A stretch of DNA of 64,000 nucleotides, from NCBI GenBank assembly GCA_963575645.1, contig OY754470.1, forward strand, positions 27,014,501-27,078,500, in the 5' to 3' direction. The translations under genes were made by a program, and so were the position numbers. Numbering within the stretch: position 1 is the stretch's first letter; each line of letters begins with the position of its first letter. The notes below the pieces were generated by a model. It was not told the DNA's origin and did not search any database. It was given only the letters and a program-made list of their open reading frames with translations. The stretch is from Xanthostigma xanthostigma (Eukaryota > Arthropoda > Insecta > Raphidioptera > Raphidiidae). Positions 55,792 to 64,000 of the stretch are shown piece by piece.

Positions 55792-57387
55792 ATGCGGTTC
55801 ATTTGGCAGAACTGCAGCGGGGATACAAAAAAGGATTTAAACACAAAAAAAAATCTAACACAATTAATATCACCCATCGTAATAATTCAAATAAATAGTG
55901 TTTTGTCTACATCGAGTTTGATTATTTGTGTATTAAAAGGCTGTAGTGATGTTCTTATTTATCCACTGATTATTTTATTTAATCTTATTGTCAAATCGTC
56001 GACTTTTCCACAAACTTGGAAACGTGCTAGAGTCGTTCCCATTCACAAATCAGGAGACCCAAGCTTGATTGCTAATTATAGGCCCATTTCAATTATTTCT
56101 GCACCTGCGAAGATTTTGGAGCAAATTTTATATGATAGATTGTATGAACATATCTCACCATACTTATCGATTTCCCAGCATGGATTTATAATCAAAAGGT
56201 CAACGGTTACAAATCTAATCAGTTTCACTCAGTACACTTCTGAAGTACTGGACAAAGGTGGTCAAGTTGATGTCATTTATACGGACTTTTCCAAGGCATT
56301 TGACAAAGTGAATCATCAAGTGTTGTTACAAAAATTAGACTCATACGGCTGCTCCTCTTCGGTTATTAATCTATTTGCATCTTATTTACATGGAAGAGAG
56401 CAGTTTGTTTCTTACAATGGTGCTGTTTCTGAAGATTACTATCCTCTTTCTGGAGTTCCTCAAGGCTCTACTTTGGGACCTCTTCTTTTTTCAATTTTTA
56501 TCAACGACCTACCATCAACTATCACATACTCACAGTGTCTACTTTATGCTGACGACATGAAACTGTTTAAATCAATTAGCTGCATTGATGATTGCTCTCA
56601 ACTCCAGTGTGACCTTGACAGTGTTAGTGAATGGTGTCTTAATAACGATTTAAATCTCAATGTTTCTAAATGCAAACGTGTCACTTTTTCAAGAAAGACA
56701 AATGTCATTAATTTCCCATATAATATACAAAGTTTACTATTTGTAAGTCAAGACAATATTCGTGATTTAGGAGTTCAGTTTGACAAAAAACTGTTGTTTG
56801 ATGTGCATATTGACAAAATAGTTAATGATTCGTACAAATTACTTGGCATGATTATACGTTTCTCTAAAGAAATGAAAAATTCTGATATAATGTTTATATT
56901 GTTTAGATCTTTTGTGCTAAGCAAACTTGAGTATGCTTCTGTTGTCTGGTGTCCTGTATATCAGGTTCAAAGTAAGAGGATTGAAATGATACAAAGTAAA
57001 TTCTTAAGGGCAGTAATGTACAGAAAAACCAAACAGTATCCAACCTTTACCCCTTATGTTGAGTTGCTTAACACCTTCAAAATATCAACTTTAAAGTTTA
57101 GACGTGATTTACACACTGCTATTTTTTGCTATAAACTATTCAACAACTATATAGATTCAAGTCAACTTTTATCCTTTTTTCAATTTAAAGTCCCTGTTAT
57201 CAGCACCAGAAACAGAAATACTATATTTCATATACCTTCTTTCAATACTAATCACTTTGTTAATTCTCCGATACTTAGAATGTGCACTCTGGTTAACCAA
57301 ATTGCGGAAACAAATCCAAACTTTGATTTATTTTTTACTAAATTCCGCCAATTTGTGCAAATGGCTTGCGATTGTCTAAATATTTAA
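55792..57387 (+). CDS. LINE ORF2, reverse transcriptase region (5'-truncated)
   Basis: The 531-codon frame encodes the reverse transcriptase of a non-LTR retrotransposon that copies its RNA into DNA at a chromosomal nick. From about residue 70 the order is clear: fingers (VVPIHKSGD, NYRPIS at 95-100), HGFIIKRST near 130, motif A with the catalytic Asp at 165 (YTDFSKAFD), motif B GVPQGSTLGP at 221-230, motif C YADD at 252-255, motif D around 285-300 and the thumb DLGVQFDKK. Catalytic residues are intact. The N-terminal endonuclease is absent and the first 60 residues fit the family poorly, so the ATG is probably not native and frameshifts have removed the upstream part. Motif style suggests the Jockey/CR1 group. 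It is an isolated element without neighbours. Despite its truncation it is the only long open frame, so it inserted recently. Confidence 0.85.
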   Translation: MRFIWQNCSGDTKKDLNTKKNLTQLISPIVIIQINSVLSTSSLIICVLKGCSDVLIYPLIILFNLIVKSSTFPQTWKRARVVPIHKSGDPSLIANYRPISIISAPAKILEQILYDRLYEHISPYLSISQHGFIIKRSTVTNLISFTQYTSEVLDKGGQVDVIYTDFSKAFDKVNHQVLLQKLDSYGCSSSVINLFASYLHGREQFVSYNGAVSEDYYPLSGVPQGSTLGPLLFSIFINDLPSTITYSQCLLYADDMKLFKSISCIDDCSQLQCDLDSVSEWCLNNDLNLNVSKCKRVTFSRKTNVINFPYNIQSLLFVSQDNIRDLGVQFDKKLLFDVHIDKIVNDSYKLLGMIIRFSKEMKNSDIMFILFRSFVLSKLEYASVVWCPVYQVQSKRIEMIQSKFLRAVMYRKTKQYPTFTPYVELLNTFKISTLKFRRDLHTAIFCYKLFNNYIDSSQLLSFFQFKVPVISTRNRNTIFHIPSFNTNHFVNSPILRMCTLVNQIAETNPNFDLFFTKFRQFVQMACDCLNI

Positions 57388-57593
57388 AATTATCTGTATC
57401 ACTGATATTTTTCTCTTTTAGTATTTATGTTTTTTTTTTTTTCATGGTATATATATATATGTATTTGTTTTGATTGTACTATTTTAATTGTGTTACACGT
57501 GTACCTACTTAATGAGTTGCTCTCATAAATGGACTTTTTAGTCTGTGAGAGAAAGGCATTTAAATAAATAAATAAATTAATTAATTAAATATA
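57388..57593 (+). mobile_element. LINE 3' untranslated region, hairpin and TAAA-type tail
   Basis: After the stop the sequence runs to a hairpin GCTCTCATAAATGGAC ... GTCTGTGAGAGAAA (57518-57554) and ends in tandem TAAA/TTAA units (57560-57589). A 3' hairpin next to a short tandem tail is known to serve as a recognition signal in several LINE clades. No target duplication was identified because the 5' end is uncertain. Confidence 0.65.
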
Positions 57594-58249
57594 GTCGAGG
57601 CCAGGAGTCGAAAGGGGTAACTTTTTTTTGCCAGAGCGCCAAACTAGAGCCCCCCCCCTTTCGAAATCGCTGAACACGATGCTGAGGGAACCGCAATTTT
57701 TTCCTCGGCAATCCCTTCAAATAAGCCTCCCTAATTTCCAGCCCTTGGAAAAAAATAAAAAAAAATTTTTGAACACATTTTCGTAGGAAAATTAATTCTC
57801 TACAAAAATGTGTTTTGTTTTTTCTGTAAATGCGATACTTTAAGAATTACTGGCTTTTAAAGATGATTATTTATGGAAATTTTACGTAAGATTTCCATAA
57901 ATGATCATCGTAAACCTTATCGTAGCGTTATCTAAGAAGACTACCAACGACTTAAGTAGATGCAAACAGCATTCGATAGCAAACTGTTTTTTGACAAAGT
58001 AAGTAAAGTATTCGAATTTTGCAAAAATATGTTGTCGATTTTAAATTAATATATTTTTTTGTGTTTCCTAACGATCGACGAAATTTTTAATATAGATATA
58101 TCAACTCAAGAACTGATTTTTCTCCCTCTATTTTTAAAACTAATATAGGCAAAACTTTGAAAAAAGGGGTTTAAAGGTATTAACTGTATAATTCATAGAA
58201 AACCTATTACATTGTTGCCAACAGCAATAGCTTTATGTTATCTTATTGT
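57594..58249. other. Unassigned; fragment related to the TIR element at 18629 near 57600-57740
   Basis: GAAATCGCTGAACACGATGC at 57662 resembles GTTCAGCATCTTCGAAAACG in that element in reverse orientation. A short inverted pair TTATGGAAATTTTACG / GTAAGATTTCCATAA is at 57871-57900. Nothing else is recognised. Confidence 0.35.
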
Positions 58250-58253
58250 TTAA

Positions 58254-58466
58254 CCCTTTGAATGCCAAGGAACGCAATCGCGATGGCCGAAAATGCCAGG
58301 AGCACAATTGCGTTTTTGCTTCCGCACGAACTAATACGATCTCAATTTCATACTTGTCGATTCTTGTATATTATTTTTGGAACTGTTATAAATTGGAGTA
58401 GTTAAATCCACGGCGAAACCGGTACTTTTAGCTAATTCTCTAAAAATCACGTTGGCACTCAAAGGG
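58254..58466. mobile_element. piggyBac-like MITE, 213 bp
   Basis: Ends CCCTTTGAATGCCAA and TTGGCACTCAAAGGG are inverted repeats of the CCC-start piggyBac type. TTAA lies to the left (58250-58253), and CCAA, a probable decayed TTAA, to the right. It has no coding capacity. Confidence 0.65.
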
Positions 58467-58837
58467 CCAATCAAATTTAGATGAATGTCTGGAATCACCG
58501 GATACACATACTATGAGTAAATAAACATTAATTTGGTATTTATTTATAAAAGGAAAACATAATATTCCATTAAAAATTGAAAATTCACACAAAAAAAAAC
58601 AATAATGGCTCAAATAAAAACACAGGTCATTTAAATATTCTGTAATGAAAAATATTAATATAACACAGTTTAACATTATACTGTAAATTTAATAAAAAAG
58701 CACAGAAATATGTGAAAACTGCGGAATGATAATGGGACTACAAAAACATGCGAACATAAAGAAACATCAGGGGTTCTCAACGTACATTTTAAGTAAAATT
58801 TATGTCGTCACTAATTTAAGTTTGCAATGTCGACTAT
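58467..58837. other. Unassigned AT-rich spacer
   Basis: Nothing is recognised. Confidence 0.4.
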
Positions 58838-59252
58838 GTTAAAATAAAATGAAACTGTTTATAAAAATTAAACTACTGAACACAATTTAGTGAATTTAAA
58901 TAGGGTTCTGATCTGATAGTAAACAAAGTGAATAAAATATAACCCAAGGAGATCCGACCAAAATTGCGATCTGTGGAGTCGTGACGTACATACGTACGTA
59001 CATACGTACGTACAGACTAACCGACAACTGCTGTTCGTGATTTTCAGTTACAATTTTAGTAGTAATTATGAACTCGAACCGATCTAAAAATGGTTCTGTT
59101 TTATAGAACAGAATCTCCTCTATTCAAAAAGCTACAATTTGAATGGATATCGTACGAAATTAACCTAGATATAACTTCTTTTATGAACGAAAGTCAGCTC
59201 TGACGCACAAAGCGATAATAGAGCACTTACCGCAGTTCAGCGGTATGTGCAA
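58838..59252 (-). repeat. Family D repeat, copy C (lacks the tRNA-like half)
   Basis: It matches copy B from AAACTGTTTATAAAAATTAA to the terminal hairpin (CTTACCGCAG / CAGCGGTATG region), including the CGTACATACGTACGTA tract, but lacks the 350 bp that carry the tRNA-like segment. Confidence 0.65.
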
Positions 59253-59384
59253 TAAATTTAAAAAAATAATTATGAGTAGTTTACTTTTACATCAAACGAT
59301 TTACTGCATAATTGTAAAACAATCAAATAGACGCTGATGACCTCGATTTACATCTGTTTACCTTCCTAGTCCATAAATGCGAAA
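59253..59384. other. Spacer with partial X micro-element at 59328-59347
   Basis: ATAGACGCTGATGACCTC is identical to the first 18 bases of X copy 1; the rest of X is missing and no flanking duplication is visible. Confidence 0.4.
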
Positions 59385-59600
59385 GTAACTCTGTCTATCT
59401 GTTACACTTTCACGGCCAAACCGCTGGGCCGATTGTGATGAAATTTAATATAGAGATATTTTCAACTCTGGGGAAGGACAAAGACTACTTTTTTTATTAA
59501 AAATTAATCTCTAAGGGGGTCAAATGCCTAAATTAAGGTAAAAAAGGGTGTTCTGGTACTTTTAATCCGAATCCTTGATGCGCCAAAGTTGTGTCATGCA

Positions 59601-59999
59601 GGGTTGCCAGACGTACTAGAAATATCGTACAATTACGAGATTTACAGTTTTTGTACGAGATACAAGAATAACAAAATTTTAGTACAATTTTGTACGAGAT
59701 TTTAACAATGATGACTGCCTTCGCTAGGTATCAGCCAAAAAGTGTACGAATTTGCATATTTACCTATACTTCACACACCAGAAAACGATCGACTGGGCGT
59801 ATCACTAAATGCACTACCTCATCACTATATGAAACTAGACAACTTGAGTGGGGAATCTACTCAAAGTTAAATAGTACAGTAAATAGCATAAATTATAAAT
59901 TTTATTCGATATACCTACTTTGAATTTATACTTTGAAAGTACGAGATATTTAGCAACACTGGTATGTACGAGAAAAAAAATCCGTCATCCGGCTACCCT
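59601..59999. mobile_element. hAT-like insertion in the Helitron relic
   Basis: CAGGGTTGCCAGACG at the left and CCGGCTACCCTTG at the right are imperfect inverted ends. TGTCATG and TGTAATG on the two flanks differ by one base and may be a worn target duplication. GTACGAGAT words repeat inside. Confidence 0.5.
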
Positions 60000-60335
60000 T
60001 GTGTGTAATGGTACACATTTACAAGTTTCTCATCTGAGTCGAAATATTGTTAGGCATATTATAGTTAGTGGAAAATCTAAAGGAGACAGTGTTTTAGTAC
60101 CACGAATACCAATTATATCAACGGTTTTGCGTTTACAATTCTAAAGATTACAATTTCCATTAAAAACTACTGTCGGAATAACTATAAATAAAGTCCAGGA
60201 GCAAACACTTAAGGTAGCTGCCATTCATTTAGAAAAACCATGTTTTTCGCAGACCAGCTGTACGTGGCTTGCTCACGTGTATCGAATTCACAAAATCTTT
60301 ATGTTTTTTAACAAGATGGTATAAATTTTTTGATC
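59998..60335 (+). pseudogene. Helitron helicase, C-terminal fragment
   Basis: The frame beginning LVCNGTHLQVSHLSRNIV matches the C-terminal region of the Pif1-type helicase of Helitron Rep/Hel proteins, which unwinds DNA during rolling-circle transposition. It continues as VPRIPIIST, then after an in-frame TAA (60142-60144) as RLQFPLKTTVGITINKVQEQ and TLKVA, corresponding to the TINKSQGQTL motif with QG changed to QE. A one-base shift near 60250 is needed to read QLYVACSRVSNSQNLYVF, the conserved arginine-finger motif VI. One stop, one frameshift and the substitution in the TINK motif show it is dead. The rest of the protein is not in the window. Confidence 0.8.
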
Positions 60336-60391
60336 AATTATCTAAATTGGTATTCTGTTTCTACTCGGACGAAGTCGCGGATAAAAGCTAG

Positions 60392-60645
60392 TTTACAAAT
60401 ATACGTTCAATAAGTATTTGACAGGTCACAACACAAAATCGGATGGTTCCTATGGGATTACTCGGTGCCTTTTTGTTCTGTGATTTAAAGATGTAAATCT
60501 CCCATGAAATTCCTTTTGGAACAATCAATAAAAAAGAATCTTTAGTGCCACTGTGTTGCTATAACTTTGAATGATACACATATACATCTCCCTCACCTGT
60601 TCTTCCGTGTAACGCAAGTAAAAACTTACACAGGGTATATATATA
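60392..60645. other. Unassigned spacer
   Basis: Nothing is recognised. Confidence 0.4.
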
Positions 60646-60822
60646 CAGGGTGCCCTACGACATGACTGCTATAGCCTGGGAATGTGTTGGTGGGGTGATT
60701 TCAAGTCAAAAATGTCTAGTGAACATATACCCGGAACTGAGCTAGAAGCATTTGAAATTTTAGATAAGTAGTAGTAGGAATTCCCTACTAATTTAGAAAC
60801 CATTTAAAAATAAATCCCTTTA

Positions 60823-60930
60823 TTAAATTAGTTGCTCAAAATGTCCACCCAGTTTCTGTATAGATAGTCTAGCTCTTCTTAGAATTGAAGTAGTAGCTCT
60901 GCGAAGAGTCTCAGGATCAGCCACCTGGTC
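60823..60930 (-). pseudogene. Transposase-like C-terminus
   Basis: The minus strand encodes VADPETLRRATTSILRRARL followed by SIQKLGGHFEQLI and a TAA at 60823-60825. C-termini ending GGHFEHLL-like are common on insect mariner/IS630-type transposases as I recall, and the TA duplication of the surrounding element agrees. Only about 35 residues survive; upstream codons are cut by the family M insertion at 60931. The superfamily call is tentative. Confidence 0.5.
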
Positions 60931-60932
60931 TT

Positions 60933-61845
60933 TTGACGTGATAACGTCTTATAAATTGATGAATCACCAATATTATAAATTGATAAAACACCGGCTGCAT
61001 GTACGAAAAAGTGTAACGCGTAACGCATAACGCGTAACGTTCCGCCTGACCCTGTGCGTGCTTTTTGCTAATTTCTCGCTCAATTTAAATCAGATCGGTT
61101 TGAAACCAGTCTTAAACGAAAGAGGAGAACATTTTACATAGATTTCGTATAACAGAATTTGCCTAAACAGTTTTTGACGTGATAACGTCTTATAAATTGA
61201 TGAATCACCAATATTATACATTGATAAAACACCGGCTGCATGTACGAAAAAGTGTAACGCGTAACGCATAACGCGTAACGTTCCGCCTGACCCTGTGCGT
61301 GCTTTTTGCTAATTTCTCGCTCAATTTAAATCAGATCGGTTTGAAACCAGTCTTAAACGAAAGAGGAGAACATTTTACATAGATTTCGTATAACAGAATT
61401 TGCCTAAACAGTTTTTTTATACAAATTTATATAGAAAAATATTTTATACAAATTTATATAGAAAAATAGCTGTATAAATGCAATGTTGTCTAATGCATGG
61501 CGCGACGCGGTCGGTTGTCTTTGTTTGCCGTACATGGAAATTAGAAGCAAACGTATGTCTTGTCTTAACATGAAAACGGCTGCATTTCTAATGTTTAATT
61601 CAATTTTTTGACATTAGTATATTGTGAAATGCAACGCCTTCTAAGTTAAGTATTGGAATAACTAATTATTATTAGAACATAATACTTTGTAAGTTGCAAA
61701 CGTCACTTTTGACATTTCTTATCATTCCGACACCAAGGATAAGCGGATTGAAACCAAATTTTGGGAGGTTTAGGTTATGTATTACGGAATACGTTATCAC
61801 GTAAAACTATCGTCCGTAAACCGACTTTACAGACAACCAATTTTT
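60933..61845 (+). mobile_element. Family M element, copy 4, with tandemly duplicated 5' segment
   Basis: The first 241 bp (from TTGACGTGATAACG to CCTAAACAGTTTT) occur twice in a row, at 60933 and 61174, with only about one or two differences. The remainder matches copy 2 to the ACAACCAATTTTT end. It lies inside the TIR transposon relic. Confidence 0.75.
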
Positions 61846-62028
61846 AATAATAACAAAACCAACAGCCGAACCTAATTCCTGCATTAGTGGGATTACTTAT
61901 TTAAAATTTCAAATGCTTCTAGCTCAGTTAGGATAGCGTTCCGTGAATATGTTCATTAGACATTTTTGACTTGAAATCACCCCAGCAACACAGCCCCAGG
62001 CTATGGCAGTCATGTCGTGGGACACCTG

Positions 62029-62756
62029 TATATAGAAATATGCACATTCCTAGAAAGTACGTCCGTATTTGTTTCAAGGGGCACAATACCACTTCAATTG
62101 TTCATTATGAAATAGGAATTTAAAAAGCATTCTACAAAAGCTTACTTTTACATGAAGATATATAATTTTATACAAGTCAGTCATTCCATAAAAAGCTTTT
62201 GATTTAAGTGAAGGCGAATTCTACTTTTTATTCATATTACTCATTATCTAACCTTACATTCTCGCTAATGAATAAAATAATATTCATGTTATTCAGCTCT
62301 TTTGATATAAGAATAATAATTCAATGTAATTAAAGACAACATTTAAAGGGAAACGTTCCAACGAAACTTTATCTAAAGTGATGAAATAACGCCTCAAAAA
62401 ATTTATTAAATCCGGTTGTCTCAGATATTCTTTTTTTATATAGGTAGAAATAAACAGTACTTTTTCCAATAGAAAAATAATAGTATACTATGCGACTAGT
62501 GAGAGCAGGAGAAGATTGCATGAGCGTGAAATTTATCGCACGAGCGTAGCGGTAACACGCGAGTGGAATATTCTCCTTCGATCAATGGTCGCACATAATA
62601 CTTTATTCAACTAGCACAAGTTATATGTAATCGGGGCCCTGATAAAAGAGGGAAAAATAATAAATCACTTCATTGATTGACGTACCCACCGCCCTTGATG
62701 CACACAAGATGGCCCTGACTTTCGCTGAATTGCGATGCTGTTTTCATATATACAAA
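62029..62756. other. Unassigned spacer
   Basis: A GC-richer inverted-looking patch at 62490-62590 is present; nothing is assigned. Confidence 0.35.
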
Positions 62757-62876
62757 TCGCTACCGCGTTCCTATTGGTCCAGAAACTATGCAATAATAAT
62801 TCATTATCGTACAGATTTGTTTTGATACCGCGTTCCTATTGGTCCAGAAACTATGCAGTAATACATTATCGTACAG
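62757..62876. repeat. Tandem duplication with CCTATTGGTCC words
   Basis: ACCGCGTTCCTATTGGTCCA and the following AGAAACTATGC ... CATTATCGTACAG occur at 62761-62816 and 62827-62876. ATTGG is a reversed CCAAT box but there is no gene nearby to control. Confidence 0.65.
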
Positions 62877-64000
62877 TTTCGGCTTATTATTAGCACTCTA
62901 CGCGTCAACATGAAATAATTTATTATTTCGCCCCGAAATGATATATTACTTAAACGTGTTGAATAAATATATTTAATAAGTAATTTTAATTTTTTCCGTA
63001 CGTGGAATTTTTTTTTATGCAAAATTATGTTGTTCTAAATGATATATTATTGTGTTTTGTTAGAATTCAGTACAAAGACTGAGGATATTCCATGGTCGAT
63101 AATTCATGAATTACTGCAATAATAAACTGCAGTAAATAATATTCCTTTTGTTAGTCCATAAATATTTCAGTTTAAAAAAACCATAAAAATTAATTAAACT
63201 TTGCATATAAATTCATACGAGTTCTAATTAGCACAATAAAAATAGCAATTATAAGAGGGAAAAAGTCGAGCAATATTTTAAGACATAAATTTAATGAGTC
63301 TGTAATAAAAGAAATTCTGATAATTTATGGTAGATAATGAAAAAAATATTTAATTTAATATCAATTTTAATATCAACGTATTATTTTATATTTTTTGTCA
63401 GCAAACAATAAAGCTGAAAAAAATTATAATAAATGATATTTCTTATACTTCCCGCTATTGAAAATATTCAAAACACAGATGTCCCCTTTTTTTAGTAGTG
63501 ACAATTATATAAAATGTATTTGTAATTTTATTAGTTTTTTAATAGATACTTTCCCACTACTGTATAATGTATCATATCTGCTGCCTGAAGTGGACGGTAA
63601 AAAACACCCGTACCTCCACCATATACCCGTGTTTCGACCATATTTTATTTTCTATATGTACAGCAAGGTAAATAACTAAAAACAATTAATATTATAATTT
63701 CTGTGCAATAATCTGTTTGAATTAGGTTTTTCTTATTATTGTATTACTTTCATTTTTCAAATTTTTTGTTCATAATATTGGTTTAGTACTAATATAGGCC
63801 CGGAAACCAAGAAGATTTGGACAACTCCAGCCGTAAAAGCCCACAGATTTGAATAATATACAAGTTTATGAGCTAATAGCGACAGTAATAGGTTATAATA
63901 AAAACAATTTTTTTTCAAAATAAATAAATGAATTTAATTATAATACAGGTAACGGGATAAATGGGACCTTAAGACGAACTACAACAATATTAAATATAAA
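62877..64000. other. Unassigned; short match to the palindrome region at 63795-63850
   Basis: CCCGGAAACCAAGAAGATTT and AGCCC at 63800-63833 match the sequence just right of the palindrome at 40.57 kb. Nothing else is recognised. Confidence 0.4.

Larger units (their letters stand above)
59385..60391 (+). mobile_element. Relic of an autonomous Helitron, interrupted
   Basis: The left part (AGTCCATAAATGCGAAAGTA then GGCCAAACCGCTGGGCCGAT) resembles lepidopteran Helitron 5' regions. The right part holds a helicase C-terminus and ends ACGAAGTCGCGGATAAAAGC then TAG at 60391, followed by T, a CTAG-type 3' end. Most of the Rep/helicase coding region is gone, partly at the hAT-like insertion (59601-59999). 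Confidence 0.6.
60646..62028. mobile_element. TIR DNA transposon relic with about 125-bp ends and TA flanks
   Basis: Inverted ends CAGGGTGCCCTACGACATGA and CAGGTGTCCCACGACATGAC match over about 125 bp with differences. TATATA lies on each side, consistent with a TA duplication. Inside are the last codons of a transposase-like protein and a family M element. It is internally deleted and dead. Confidence 0.7.

Overview
This is 64 kb of AT-rich animal DNA, most likely from a moth or butterfly (Lepidoptera). The evidence is the repeat content: several short Helitrons whose 5' ends (TCTAATATATAAAATTCTCG, TCTTTATATATAAAAATTAC, TCTATACTAATAT) and CTAG 3' ends are of the type I know from lepidopteran genomes, the interspersed 'ACCGACTTC...AGGAGGAGGTTC' repeat, and an RTE-like tail. 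That assignment rests on remembered families, not on a search. I recognise no intact host gene, rRNA or functional tRNA. The window reads as a gene desert built almost wholly of transposable elements, many nested in each other.

Coding remnants are few. They are: the C-terminal half of a LINE ORF2 with a full reverse transcriptase core (55792-57387, the only long open frame); the C-terminus of another LINE on the minus strand (3883-4098) with its poly(A); a broken Helitron helicase C-terminus (59998-60335); a short transposase-like C-terminus (60823-60930); and a frameshifted, partly inverted copy of an uncharacterised protein with a cysteine-rich tail (11648-13052).

Layout: 1-10 kb holds a 44-bp palindrome, a tRNA-derived segment, copy A of a hairpin-ended repeat (family D), foldbacks and a family M copy. 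10-20 kb holds a hAT MITE with an 8-bp target duplication, the inverted protein relic, a nested hAT in a TIR element, and a family G repeat split by a Helitron. 20-30 kb holds a second M copy, a second Helitron, D nested in family E, a TTAA element nested in a 6-bp-TSD element, a hAT MITE, and a Helitron in family F. 30-42 kb holds foldbacks, two back-to-back Helitrons in family K and a Harbinger-like MITE. 42-55 kb holds inverted E, uninterrupted G, a mosaic M copy, a 1.06-kb near-perfect inverted repeat and a hairpin-rich tandem array. 55-64 kb holds the LINE, a third D copy, the autonomous Helitron relic and a TIR transposon that took in a partly duplicated M copy.

The most useful feature is internal evidence. 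Several repeats occur both with and without an inserted element, so insertion sites can be read directly: Helitrons insert between A and T with no duplication, and a micro-element of about 55 bp is bounded by 11- and 13-bp duplications. The Helitron copies are almost identical, so activity was recent; the helicase relic at 60 kb shows the autonomous kind was once here. Families are lettered D, E, F, G, H, K, M and X for this report only.
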